Shown: positions 19,292-28,058 of the stretch, piece by piece | Layout: every line of letters starts with the position of its first letter | Position numbering within the stretch: position 1 is the first letter of the stretch | Assembly: GCA_910574715.1 (NCBI GenBank) | Contig: CAJTCH010000009.1 | Location: 62,001 to 126,000 of the forward strand | Reading direction: 5' to 3' | Length of the DNA stretch: 64,000 nt | DNA from: Lachnospiraceae bacterium | GTDB taxonomy: Bacteria > Bacillota > Clostridia > Lachnospirales > Lachnospiraceae | Translations under genes and position numbers: made by a program | Notes under the pieces: model-generated | The model's database searches: none | Told to the model about the DNA's origin: nothing | Seen by the model: the letters and a program-made list of their open reading frames with translations, nothing else

Positions 19292-19327
19292 AAGTGGAAG
19301 GTGCATTCACAAACGCACCTTCCACTT
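19292..19327 (-). promoter_or_regulatory. Intercistronic stem-loop after the binding-protein gene
   Basis: Perfect 13-bp stem AAGTGGAAGGTGC / GCACCTTCCACTT with a 10-base loop and only TTT after it on the minus strand. Such hairpins stabilise the upstream message or act as a partial terminator, raising binding protein over permease. Confidence 0.6.
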
Positions 19328-19369
19328 ACCCTTCAATATCGCTTCAACAGCACTTTATCCATATTCAAT

Positions 19370-20764
19370 TTATTCATCGTAAATGATAGAAGCTTCCTCC
19401 ATCTCAAGCAGTTCCTCTGCCGGGGTTTCCGTATCCAGTTCGAATGCATTCGCATAAGTGGTTGATACCAGCGTACTGTAGGTAGCCGAGTATCCGCCGG
19501 AGATATCCGGCGCTGTCAGATCCGTACCGTTTTTCTTAAGAATATCAAACGGATTGGTCGTAAAGTACTTGAGGAATCTGTTGTCTTTATTCTCTGTAAT
19601 CTCAGGGTCTTCCCACAGAGACACCCTGATCGGGTCAAATCCAAGTTCATTCCACTCGTATTTACAGCCTTCCTCTGACAACTTACAGAATGCCAGGAAT
19701 TCTTTTGCAAGATCTGCCTGCTCTGTAAACTTAATAACAGATGTGCCGGTACCGCCCTGAAGAACTTCGCGAGTATCTCCCTCGTTCCATACCGGGATCT
19801 CATAGATCCCGATCTTTCCTTCCAGATCCGGGCAATAGTCCAGGAATCGTCCCATATACCACAGCGGCAATGCAACAGATGCAACTTCTCCGCCGTTCAG
19901 ATGCCCATACCATTCTTCCATATGATAACCGCCGCCGGGAGCGATCTCGCAGACACCGGAATCGATCATATCCCTGATATATTCAATAACCTCCGCATGT
20001 TCCTTCGTATTGATATTCGGCTGTCCGGACTCGTCCACATATTGAACGCCCTTCTCAAGCAACATTAACTGAGGGAGGAACAGATCAGCAGTCTCAGCCG
20101 CGCACATCGGCTTACCTGTCTTCTCAAGCACTTTCTTTCCCGCTTCGATATAATCATCCCAAGTCACGATTTCCGCCGGATCAACCTCTGCCTCCTTCAT
20201 GACATCCATATTGTAATAGCAAACGGAAGCGCCAAGATGGAAGTCAACACCATACCAGTTATCATCTTTCCCATACATCTTAACACGTGACATTACAATC
20301 TCATCCTCATACGGTTCAACAACATCATTGATCGGGAGAAGATAATCATCCTTTAAAAATGAACCATAATAACCAACCTCAATATCCGCAATATCAGGCG
20401 TTCCCTCGCCCGCCTGGCATGCCACAAGAAGCTTGCTGTGCAGAGAATGTGACTCTCCGGTTGTTACCGTAAGATTGATCGGCTCATCCGGATGCTCCTC
20501 ATTCCACAGGTCTGCCATCGTCGTGTAGAAGGCCACGTGCAGTTCCTGGAATGTCCAGAGCGATAACTCTGTTCCTCCGTCTACGAACTTGTTTTTCCCC
20601 TGCGTCATACCCTCTTCGCTGCCGCTGTCTCCGCTGTCGTTACCGCCGTCTTCTGCCGCCGTATCATCCTTTGTTCCGCTGTCAGATGATCCGCCACCGC
20701 AGCCCATCAGCATGGATGACGCCAGCATCACACATAAAACACTGCTTATCAATCTCTTTTTCAT
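19370..20764 (-). CDS. Extracellular sugar-binding lipoprotein
   Basis: 464 residues. Signal peptide with lipobox LMGC (cysteine near residue 22), an acidic low-complexity linker to about residue 55, then an SBP_bac_1 fold (ELSLWTFQELHVAF, then many aromatic residues for sugar stacking). It would be anchored on the outer face of the membrane and deliver arabino-oligosaccharides to the two permeases. AAAGGAGG precedes the ATG. First gene of the transport-degradation operon, just downstream of the AraC regulator. Confidence 0.92.
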   Translation of the reverse strand: MKKRLISSVLCVMLASSMLMGCGGGSSDSGTKDDTAAEDGGNDSGDSGSEEGMTQGKNKFVDGGTELSLWTFQELHVAFYTTMADLWNEEHPDEPINLTVTTGESHSLHSKLLVACQAGEGTPDIADIEVGYYGSFLKDDYLLPINDVVEPYEDEIVMSRVKMYGKDDNWYGVDFHLGASVCYYNMDVMKEAEVDPAEIVTWDDYIEAGKKVLEKTGKPMCAAETADLFLPQLMLLEKGVQYVDESGQPNINTKEHAEVIEYIRDMIDSGVCEIAPGGGYHMEEWYGHLNGGEVASVALPLWYMGRFLDYCPDLEGKIGIYEIPVWNEGDTREVLQGGTGTSVIKFTEQADLAKEFLAFCKLSEEGCKYEWNELGFDPIRVSLWEDPEITENKDNRFLKYFTTNPFDILKKNGTDLTAPDISGGYSATYSTLVSTTYANAFELDTETPAEELLEMEEASIIYDE

Positions 20765-20840
20765 GTGCTTCCTCCTTTAATGTTTTGTGTATTTTTTGAC
20801 AATTTGGAAATAAACATCAAATCGTCTGTTGTTAACACTA

Positions 20841-20869
20841 TACATATGTCATCCGCATTTTTATATCAA
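20841..20869 (-). promoter_or_regulatory. Candidate promoter of the arabino-oligosaccharide operon
   Basis: Minus strand TTGATA (20864-20869), 17-base spacer, TATGTA (20841-20846), about 77 bases before the lipoprotein start. The -10 box is weak, in keeping with an activator-dependent promoter. Confidence 0.45.
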
Positions 20870-20903
20870 ATTATTAATGTTTTTGTCTGATTATTATTGG
20901 TTA

Positions 20904-22118
20904 TTACATTTTTTTAGCAAAATTATCTCTATATTGTTTTGGAGTCATATTTTCATGTTTCTTAAATACAGATCCAAAATGACTCTGTGAGTTAAACCCC
21001 AGATATAATGCAATCTGTTCAATAGAATATTGAGAATAGATCAGCATATTTTCCGCTAGTTGTACTTTTTCTTTCGTAATATAATCCTTAATACATATAC
21101 CTTCAGTTTTTCTAAACAGGGCAGATAAATACTCCACAGACACCTCCAATTCATCGGCAAGTTCGCGTATAATAATCTTCGTGTGCATTTTTCTGAAAAT
21201 CAGATTCTTGCATTCTTCTATCAATAAATTTTTCTTCCTGTCACATCCGGATCTTAATTCATGCACCATTTCTGCATATTGGATCTTACTTTGCCGAATC
21301 ATCACCTCTACTTCTCCAATATTATTTATCTCTTCCAGCCTAAGTACCTGGCTGTCATGAAGAGAAAAGGCTTTCTCATAGGGCATTCCGCCACCAATAG
21401 CCGCTCTTGAGGCAAGCGTCAAACCAATAATCCCCAGGTTCTTGGCACTCTGCAATGAGCTTTTTGATAAGATTCCATATTCTCCTGTAAATGTCTCATC
21501 AAGACTTTTTATCACTCTCTCAACATCTCCTTTCCTGATCCCCTCCATTGTTCTCGCCTCAAGTTCATATGGATTGTGGACTCTTGAGTGCTCGTGATAG
21601 TTAAAAAATAATTCACTCTTTTTTATCTGCATTGACGCAAGCAGGCTCTCCGTTATATAATTCTTTTCATTTAATTCCACGTATGACATTTCCCTGCCAC
21701 TCATCATATAAAACAGCAGCAATACTTCCTGGCAAAAATTTTCATACTTACAATACGGAACTTTTGTATTTCTGACATTATGCTTTTGTGCCAGATAACG
21801 TTCTACCGTCATACCTTCATAATAAATCTGCTGCTGTTCTACATTTACAGGCCCAAGAATAAAACAACAATGTAACTGGCAAATTACCGCAAAATATATC
21901 GGATACTTTTCTGCATATAAAATTGGATATTCCTCTGACCTGATACTTAATAATTGCTGCGTAAATATTTGATCAGAGCAGACAATATCCTCTTGGAGCG
22001 AGTCTCCATAATAATACAGTAACTCAGAGATCCCTTCTTCATTAATCTTGTACCACCGAATCTGCGTATGTGCTGTTCTCATGATATGGTTACAGATATA
22101 ATCCAACGTCTTCTCCAT
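20904..22118 (-). CDS. AraC family transcriptional regulator
   Basis: 404 residues. The C-terminal 100 hold two helix-turn-helix motifs of the AraC type (IRELADELEVSVEYLSALF, then SIEQIALYLGFNSQSHFGSV, then MTPKQYR). The long N-terminal part is helical without a recognised sugar-binding cupin, typical of Lachnospiraceae regulators beside CUT1 operons. Its position directly upstream of the binding protein, same strand, points to activation of that operon in response to arabino-oligosaccharide. Confidence 0.9.
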   Translation of the reverse strand: MEKTLDYICNHIMRTAHTQIRWYKINEEGISELLYYYGDSLQEDIVCSDQIFTQQLLSIRSEEYPILYAEKYPIYFAVICQLHCCFILGPVNVEQQQIYYEGMTVERYLAQKHNVRNTKVPYCKYENFCQEVLLLFYMMSGREMSYVELNEKNYITESLLASMQIKKSELFFNYHEHSRVHNPYELEARTMEGIRKGDVERVIKSLDETFTGEYGILSKSSLQSAKNLGIIGLTLASRAAIGGGMPYEKAFSLHDSQVLRLEEINNIGEVEVMIRQSKIQYAEMVHELRSGCDRKKNLLIEECKNLIFRKMHTKIIIRELADELEVSVEYLSALFRKTEGICIKDYITKEKVQLAENMLIYSQYSIEQIALYLGFNSQSHFGSVFKKHENMTPKQYRDNFAKKM

Positions 22119-22247
22119 ACAAGTACACCCCGCTCTGCCACTCTGCCCTACTAAATAACATTAACTATCATACCCTTTCTCAAACTCCAATATGTATCAA
22201 ATTCTTAATGCATTTATCAAAAAAATCATCTTATAAAATTTTCTCTT

Positions 22248-22269
22248 TATTGTTCTTTCACGAACAATA
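22248..22269. promoter_or_regulatory. Operator-like repeat, copy 1
   Basis: TATTGT-N10-ACAATA with further symmetry inside the spacer (TATTGTTC / GAACAATA). It lies between the AraC gene and the divergent small XRE gene. Confidence 0.55.
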
Positions 22270-22326
22270 TTATTTCACTTATTCTAGTGCAAGTTTGAAA
22301 ATAAATCAATAGAAAGATCCAAAAAA

Positions 22327-22348
22327 TATTGTTTTTACACGCACAATA
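22327..22348. promoter_or_regulatory. Operator-like repeat, copy 2
   Basis: TATTGT-N10-ACAATA, same geometry as copy 1 and 79 bases from it; the outer bases extend the arms to AATATTGT / ACAATATT. It is about 55 bases before the XRE start, at the position of its promoter. Confidence 0.55.
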
Positions 22349-22404
22349 TTATATTTCCGAATCTCATGGAATAATAAGTATATACACTCCAGAAAGGAAC
22401 GAAT

Positions 22405-22620
22405 ATGATTGTATATGACCGTTTATGGGAAACCATGAAGAAAAAAGGAATTTCACAATATTCACTGATCAAAGATTACCACGTAAACGAAGCACAGCTT
22501 CACCGCCTAAGAAAAAATAAAGTGATAAAAACGATTACCCTTGACCGGCTTTGTGAAATATTAGATTGCGAGGTTGAGGATATTTGCCAGCACATCAAAG
22601 ACAATACCGATAAATCATAG
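22405..22620 (+). CDS. Small XRE/Cro-type regulator, 71 aa
   Basis: 71 residues, consisting of one helix-turn-helix domain (ISQYSLIKDYHVNEAQLHRL, then TLDRLCEILDCEVEDI). AGAAAGGAA precedes the ATG. Proteins of this form bind short palindromes as dimers; the two TATTGT-N10-ACAATA sites upstream are natural candidates for autoregulation and possibly for control of the divergent AraC gene (inference). Confidence 0.82.
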   Translation: MIVYDRLWETMKKKGISQYSLIKDYHVNEAQLHRLRKNKVIKTITLDRLCEILDCEVEDICQHIKDNTDKS

Positions 22621-22640
22621 GGGTATTTTCCTCCAAAAAA

Positions 22641-22679
22641 ACAGAAGAACTGGAAAATTAACATCTCCAGTTCTTCTGT
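22641..22679 (-). terminator. Terminator of the purine operon minus arm
   Basis: Perfect 14-bp stem ACAGAAGAACTGGA / TCCAGTTCTTCTGT, followed on the minus strand by TTTTTTT. It ends the operon that runs from the permease at 33.8 kb, 20 bases beyond the ferredoxin stop. Confidence 0.88.
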
Positions 22680-22698
22680 CATGACATAACTCTTCTAT

Positions 22699-23178
22699 TT
22701 ATAATATTCCTCTCAGATCCATGATCGCCCCTCTTGGGCACTTCACCGCGCACATCCCGCAGCTTAAGCAGTCCTCTTCTCTGATCTTCGCACAATTTTC
22801 TATTACTTTTACCGCCTCCGCCGTACAGGTACGCTCACAGATCCCGCAGCCGATACAGCTTGCCGCGCAAACCTCTCTTGCCTCCTTCCCTTTATCCTGA
22901 TTCGAACATTTCACCACGATAGAATTGGCGCACTCATGGATGCGGATCACCTGCTGCGGACAGATCTTTACACACATGCCGCAGGCAATACATCGCTCCT
23001 CATCCACTTCTGCCACGCCGTTCGCATTCAGAGAGATGGCGCCGAACTTACAGACTGCGGCACAATTGCCGCAGCCCACACAACCGTAACTGCACCTGAA
23101 TCCCGCGCTTGCCGGACAATCGCCGTTACACGCCACCACCGCCGCACGATAGGGGAATTTCTTCTTTACTGCCATCAT
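22699..23178 (-). CDS. Polyferredoxin, four 4Fe-4S motifs (RnfB-like)
   Basis: 159 residues with four CX2CX2CX3C motifs (CVGCGNCAAVC, CIACGMCVKIC, CIGCGICERTC, CLSCGMCAVKC) and an extra cysteine group near the N-terminus (CNGDC). It resembles the ferredoxin portion of RnfB-like proteins. The ATG overlaps the stop of the molybdenum hydroxylase gene (ATGA), so the two are translationally coupled. Since that hydroxylase lacks a FAD subunit, this protein is a likely electron acceptor (inference). Confidence 0.88.
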   Translation of the reverse strand: MMAVKKKFPYRAAVVACNGDCPASAGFRCSYGCVGCGNCAAVCKFGAISLNANGVAEVDEERCIACGMCVKICPQQVIRIHECANSIVVKCSNQDKGKEAREVCAASCIGCGICERTCTAEAVKVIENCAKIREEDCLSCGMCAVKCPRGAIMDLRGIL

Positions 23179-25760
23179 GATCCCTTCCTTTCATATGGTG
23201 TGCCGGAAATCGGCAGGGTGAATCTCCGCTCTCCATCCAGCCGGTAATACGCGTCCGTCACTGCCGGCGCCGTGGGGATCGACGTGATCTCTCCGATACC
23301 GATGGCGCCGCAGGCGACGTTCAGTCCCGGCTTATCGATCACGATCGCCTTGATCTTCGGAATCTCATGGGCGCGGAACAGTCCCAGCGCACCGAATTTG
23401 TCAATCGGCTTGCAGTTCTCGTCGATGGGATACCGCTCCGTCAAGGCAAATCCAAGAGACATCACCACGCCTCCCTCGATCTGTCCCTCACAGGACAGCG
23501 GGTTCACCGCCTTGCCTACATCATGGGCAGCGATCATGGTGTCGATCTTCCTGCTCTTAGAATCCAGGATGCACACCTGCGTCGCATACCCGTAAGCCAC
23601 ATGGGACACCGGATTCGGTACATCCGCACCCAGAGGGTCTGTCTTCGCCAGATATTCTCCGTAGAACTCCTGCCCCGCAAGATCGGCGAGCGTCTTCCCG
23701 TCCTTCTTTGCCTCCATCAGCTTCTCACAGGCGCGCCTTACTGCTTCTCCCGTGATCATGGTCTGCCTGGAGCCGGAGGTCGTGCCGGAATCCGGCGCGA
23801 TCCAGGTATTACTCCGTTCATAGACGATATCGTCCCGCCTAAGGTCCGTATTGGAGACCACCATCTGGACAAGCACCGTTCCAAGTCCCTGCCCGATACA
23901 GGAAGCTCCGGCATAGATATGGAGCTTCTGATCTTCCTCCACGATCAGCTTCGCACGGCCCCAGTCAGGAATCCCAACACCCACACCGGCATTCTTCATG
24001 GCACAGGCGAGACCCACTGGTTTCCCTGCCGCCATTGCAGCGTCATACTCTTCCTTTACTGCCTCCAATGTCTCTGCAAGCCCGGTGGATTCATCCACGA
24101 TCTGCCCGTTAGGCAGCACACCGCCCGGACGGATGGCATTGCGGTAACGGATCTCCCAGGGTGTAATGCCGATCTCGTCCGCCATCATATTTAACAGGGT
24201 CTCCGTCGCGAAGCAAGTCTGCGTCACGCCGAATCCCCGGAACGCTCCTGCCGGCGGATTGTTGGTATAATACGCCGTTCCTTCGATCTCAAAATTCTCA
24301 TAAGCATACGGTCCCGCCGCATGGGTACACGCCCGCTCCAGAACCGGTCCTCCAAGAGAAGCGAAAGCCCCTGTATCGGAAGCCACCTTGGCCTTCACGC
24401 CAAGTATCCTGCCGTTCTCGTCACATCCCATGGTGAAATCCATCACAAAATGATGCCTCTTGGGGTGGATCAGCAAGGATTCCGCCCGTGTAAGTCTTAC
24501 CTTCACCGGCCGCCCGGTACGGTACGCAAGAAGCGCCGCATGATGCTGCACCGTCATATCCTCCTTGCCGCCGAAACCGCCGCCCACCAGTGCATTCTCC
24601 GCCTTCACCTTATCGGTTCCAAGCATCAGGCTGCACTCATGGAAGGTACAGTACGCATCCTGATCCGTAGAAATGATCCTCAAATCCCCGTCTTCGTCTA
24701 TATATGCCACTGCACATTCCGGTTCCAGGAACGCATGCTCCGTCCATGGCGTCTCGAAATGCTGTGTGATCACATGCTTCGCGTTCTTGATGGCCTCCTT
24801 CGCATTTCCCCGGCTCACATGCTTGTACGCCTGCACATTAGACTCTTCCTCGTCAAATACAAGCGGCGCATCCATGGCTCTCGCCTCTTCTATGCTATGT
24901 ACCGCCGGAAGCACCTCGTATTCTACCTTGATCAGCTTCTTTGCCCTCTCCACTGTCTCCATATCTTCTGCCGCAACCAGCGCGACGGCATCTCCCAGAT
25001 AATGGGTCAGCCCGCCCACCGGTATCAGCGTATACTGGTCGTGCTTCAGATGCCCGATCTTATTCTCCCCGGGGATATCCTCAGCGGTCAGCACCGCGAC
25101 CACACCCGGCAGCGCTTTCGCCGCCGAAGCATCAATAGACATCACCCTTGCTCTTGGGTATTTACTCCGAAGAGCAGAACCATAGCACATTCCGTCCATA
25201 TAGAAGTCGTCCGGATATTTCCCGAATCCAAGCACCTTCTCCTCCACATCAAGACGGTGCACGCGGGAACCGATCTTCCAGTCGTCCGCGCTCTTTGCCG
25301 GGATCACGCCTTCCCGTAAGATCTTCGCCGCAAGCTTCACCGCCGCAATGATCTTCACATAACCGGTACAGCGGCAGTAATTATTGCGGATCGCATACTT
25401 GATCTCGGCTTCCGCAGGATCCGGATTCACATCCAGAAGCGCCTTCGTGCACATCACCATCCCCGGGATACAGAATCCGCACTGGACCGCTCCGGCCTCG
25501 CCGTAAGCATAGGTAAATACCTCTGACTCCCACTTGCTTAAGCCCTCCACCGTCAATATATTCTTACCCTCCAGCCGGTCCGTCGTCGGAACACAGGCCT
25601 TACAGGTCTTCCCGTCTATGATAACGGTACATGCTCCGCACGCTCCCTGGCTGCATCCGTCCTTCACCGAAGTCAGATGCAGTTCATCCCTTAAGAACCG
25701 CAGAAGCGTCTGCTTCTTCCTGGTGGTAACAACCTGGCCATTTACTGTAAATGTATACAC
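23175..25760 (-). CDS. xdhAC: Selenium-dependent molybdenum hydroxylase (xanthine dehydrogenase type), fused 2Fe-2S and molybdopterin
   Basis: 861 residues from GTG 25760, chosen because GAAGGTGAG is six bases upstream and VYTFTVNGQVV is the natural start of the ferredoxin fold. Plant-type 2Fe-2S site at about 40-60 (CSQGACGACTV), helical 2Fe-2S domain near 100-140 (QCGFCIPGM, NNYCRCTGY), then the two molybdopterin domains, with QGLGT, SGSRQT and the catalytic glutamate in AIGIGEITSIP (about 824). It matches the class of hydroxylases that carry a labile selenium ligand on molybdenum, and the yqeB, ygfK and ssnA neighbours support this. Role: hydroxylating or dehydroxylating purines such as xanthine and urate. 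No in-frame TGA is needed, so no selenocysteine. No FAD domain or subunit is encoded beside it. Confidence 0.92.
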   Translation of the reverse strand: MYTFTVNGQVVTTRKKQTLLRFLRDELHLTSVKDGCSQGACGACTVIIDGKTCKACVPTTDRLEGKNILTVEGLSKWESEVFTYAYGEAGAVQCGFCIPGMVMCTKALLDVNPDPAEAEIKYAIRNNYCRCTGYVKIIAAVKLAAKILREGVIPAKSADDWKIGSRVHRLDVEEKVLGFGKYPDDFYMDGMCYGSALRSKYPRARVMSIDASAAKALPGVVAVLTAEDIPGENKIGHLKHDQYTLIPVGGLTHYLGDAVALVAAEDMETVERAKKLIKVEYEVLPAVHSIEEARAMDAPLVFDEEESNVQAYKHVSRGNAKEAIKNAKHVITQHFETPWTEHAFLEPECAVAYIDEDGDLRIISTDQDAYCTFHECSLMLGTDKVKAENALVGGGFGGKEDMTVQHHAALLAYRTGRPVKVRLTRAESLLIHPKRHHFVMDFTMGCDENGRILGVKAKVASDTGAFASLGGPVLERACTHAAGPYAYENFEIEGTAYYTNNPPAGAFRGFGVTQTCFATETLLNMMADEIGITPWEIRYRNAIRPGGVLPNGQIVDESTGLAETLEAVKEEYDAAMAAGKPVGLACAMKNAGVGVGIPDWGRAKLIVEEDQKLHIYAGASCIGQGLGTVLVQMVVSNTDLRRDDIVYERSNTWIAPDSGTTSGSRQTMITGEAVRRACEKLMEAKKDGKTLADLAGQEFYGEYLAKTDPLGADVPNPVSHVAYGYATQVCILDSKSRKIDTMIAAHDVGKAVNPLSCEGQIEGGVVMSLGFALTERYPIDENCKPIDKFGALGLFRAHEIPKIKAIVIDKPGLNVACGAIGIGEITSIPTAPAVTDAYYRLDGERRFTLPISGTPYERKGS

Positions 25761-25828
25761 TAATTTCTCACCTTCTTTTTTCTGTAATTTGTCATAACCA
25801 ACTGTCCGAAAACCCTTTCTCACAGATT

Positions 25829-26611
25829 TCAGATCCGGGCAGACGAAATAGCCTCCAGCACTCCCTGCCCGATGCGTCTTGCCTTATCTGAGATCTGATA
25901 ACAATAAGCCTCGACTTCTCTGGCGTCGATATCTCCGATCTTCAAGCCCTTCGTCACCTCCACGCCTTCCTGAAGCATCCCGCGCACAATCCCGGACATC
26001 TGCGCATAGACCGGAACGCCGCCGGTCCTGGCTACGATCTGTCCCTTTTCCACCACATCGGCAATTCTTGCAACCGGCTCCATCCTGCCGTTGGCAGACG
26101 CCTGGATCAGCCGTTCTCTTGTATAGCCGCCCACCTCTCCTGGAACTCCGGTATTGGGAAGGGCGCCTCCTTCACGGATCACATGCCCAAGTGTCGAACC
26201 TCTCTGCGTCTCGATCACATAATGACAGTCGACGCCGGCCTCGAATCCCGGTCCGATCGCCACCACCACCGGTGCGTCTTCGATACCGGTCCCGACATTC
26301 TTCTTCGCCATGATCCCGTCCACAAGGACGTCCGGCCGGTATTCTTTCCTGATATCCGCATGTTCATCCACGATGACAGCGATATTCCCCGCCTCTGTAA
26401 CCTTAAGGGCTTCTTCGATATTATGGACAAGAATACCTGTCGCATCCTCGACCTTCGCCTCTCCTTCATAGACTGCCCGCGAGAAGGAAACCGCCCTTCT
26501 CACGGCAAGAGGGATCTCTATCTCCGTCATCAATACTTCATATCCGGCAAGCCAGCACTCATATGCAATTCCCGTAGCCAGATCGCCTGCTCCCTTGATC
26601 AATACCTTCAT
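25829..26611 (-). CDS. yqeB: YqeB, selenium-dependent molybdenum hydroxylase accessory protein
   Basis: 260 residues from ATG 26611, the first ATG in frame (an earlier TTG overlaps the previous stop). The Rossmann-like start KVLIKGAGDLATGIAYECWLAGY and the segment AVRRAVSFSRAVYEGEAKVED are those of the EF2563/YqeB family. YqeB occurs with selenium-dependent Mo hydroxylases and is thought to help install the labile selenium cofactor. It lies immediately upstream of the hydroxylase. Confidence 0.92.
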   Translation of the reverse strand: MKVLIKGAGDLATGIAYECWLAGYEVLMTEIEIPLAVRRAVSFSRAVYEGEAKVEDATGILVHNIEEALKVTEAGNIAVIVDEHADIRKEYRPDVLVDGIMAKKNVGTGIEDAPVVVAIGPGFEAGVDCHYVIETQRGSTLGHVIREGGALPNTGVPGEVGGYTRERLIQASANGRMEPVARIADVVEKGQIVARTGGVPVYAQMSGIVRGMLQEGVEVTKGLKIGDIDAREVEAYCYQISDKARRIGQGVLEAISSARI

Positions 26612-26632
26612 TCGTTCCACCCGCCTTTTCAA

Positions 26633-28006
26633 TCAATTTAAGCCTTTGCGCCTGATAAACCGTCCATCGCCCTTCTTACCCAGGAACTTTCCGCCGTCTA
26701 CGATCACCTTGCCTCTCTGCAGGACCTTTCGGATCTCTCCAGTAATCTGCATCCCCTCATAAGCAGTGTAATCTGCCGCCCCATGCATCCTCTCCTGTGT
26801 CATCACATAGCTCCCCCTTGGATCCAGGATGACAAGGTCCGCATCTGCCCCCGGCTGGATCACTCCTTTCTCAGGATACAGCCCGTAGATCCTGGACGGC
26901 TCTGCGCAGAGCGTCTTCACCAACTGATTCATAGTAATCCTGCCTTTCGCCGCACCCTCGGAGAACATCAGCATCAGCCGTTCTTCCACTCCGGGCGCCC
27001 CGTTGGGACAGGCTGTAAAATCATCCTTCCCCATCTGTTTCTCTATGCCGTAGTTAAAAGGGCAGTGATCCGTCGCGACCACCTGGATCGTCCCGTCTGC
27101 AATCCCTTCCCACAGCGCCTCGCAATCCTCCCTGGTCCTGAGCGGAGGAGACAGGATGTATTTCAGCCCGTCTTCCCTCCGGTAACACTCCTCCGTCAGC
27201 ACCAGATATTGAGGACAGGTCTCTACAAATATATTCTTCTGACCGTGCCTTCTGGCATCTCTGACCGCCTCTAAGCTCTCCTTACAGGACAGATGTACGA
27301 TATATACCGGAGCATCGTCTGCCATCCGCGCCAAATTCAGCACGCGGCTTACTGCCTCCGCTTCTGCAAGGTTCGGACGGCTCTTGGCATGGTAGACAGG
27401 CGCGGTCTTACCTTCCAGCTTATATTTCTGCTTCAGGAATTCCACCACCTCATGATTCTCACAATGGAATGCCGTAACCCCGCCGACCTCCTTCATCTTC
27501 TGCAAGATCTGCAGCACATCCGCGTCATTTAACCGAAACCCATAGGTCAGATATACCTTCACGCTGGGGATACCGTCAGAAGCCATTGCCGCTAATTCCT
27601 CAAGAATCTCATCATTCACATGCTGGGCCGTTCCGTGGAAGCCATAGTCGATCACAGCCTTCCCTTCGGCAAGCTTCTTATAGACCTCGAACTGATGATG
27701 CAGCGGTACTCCCGCCGGGCCGAAAGCCATGTGGTCCACGATGGCGGTGGTGCCGCCGCAGGCAGCCGCCACCGTCCCGTCATAGAAGTCGTCCACCGCG
27801 CGGGAGATTCCAACATCCAGATCCATATGGGTATGTACATCCACGGCTCCCGGAAGGATATAACATCCCTTTGCATCAATAATCTCGGCCTCATCCCCCG
27901 GAAGCTTTCGCCCAACACAGACGATCTTCCCGCCCTCAATCAATAGATCAGCCTGATAATCTTCTGATTCTGTAAAAATATGCCCGTTCTTTATAATCGT
28001 TCTCAT
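26633..28006 (-). CDS. hyuA: Dihydropyrimidinase/hydantoinase-type amidohydrolase
   Basis: 457 residues from ATG 28006 behind AGGAG. Cyclic-amidohydrolase TIM barrel: metal ligands in DVHTHMD, the lysine that is carbamylated to bridge two metals in PSVKVYLTY, further histidines in HCENHE and IVHLSC, and aspartate in VVATDHCPFN. Family members open hydantoin or dihydropyrimidine rings. In this cluster it should open a ring of a purine-derived intermediate to a ureido acid. The substrate is inferred from context. Confidence 0.9.
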   Translation of the reverse strand: MRTIIKNGHIFTESEDYQADLLIEGGKIVCVGRKLPGDEAEIIDAKGCYILPGAVDVHTHMDLDVGISRAVDDFYDGTVAAACGGTTAIVDHMAFGPAGVPLHHQFEVYKKLAEGKAVIDYGFHGTAQHVNDEILEELAAMASDGIPSVKVYLTYGFRLNDADVLQILQKMKEVGGVTAFHCENHEVVEFLKQKYKLEGKTAPVYHAKSRPNLAEAEAVSRVLNLARMADDAPVYIVHLSCKESLEAVRDARRHGQKNIFVETCPQYLVLTEECYRREDGLKYILSPPLRTREDCEALWEGIADGTIQVVATDHCPFNYGIEKQMGKDDFTACPNGAPGVEERLMLMFSEGAAKGRITMNQLVKTLCAEPSRIYGLYPEKGVIQPGADADLVILDPRGSYVMTQERMHGAADYTAYEGMQITGEIRKVLQRGKVIVDGGKFLGKKGDGRFIRRKGLN

Positions 28007-28058
28007 ACCATCCACTCCTGCAATCTGCTGCCCCATAAGACGAACCGTCCGCGTCTTG

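Noticed and set aside
24321..25319. Long plus-strand open frame inside the molybdenum hydroxylase gene
   Set aside because: It lies wholly opposite a conserved gene with clear family motifs, and its composition is that of an antisense shadow.
23175..25760. Selenocysteine in the molybdenum hydroxylase
   Set aside because: The reading frame has no internal TGA; in this family selenium is a labile ligand on molybdenum, not part of the peptide.
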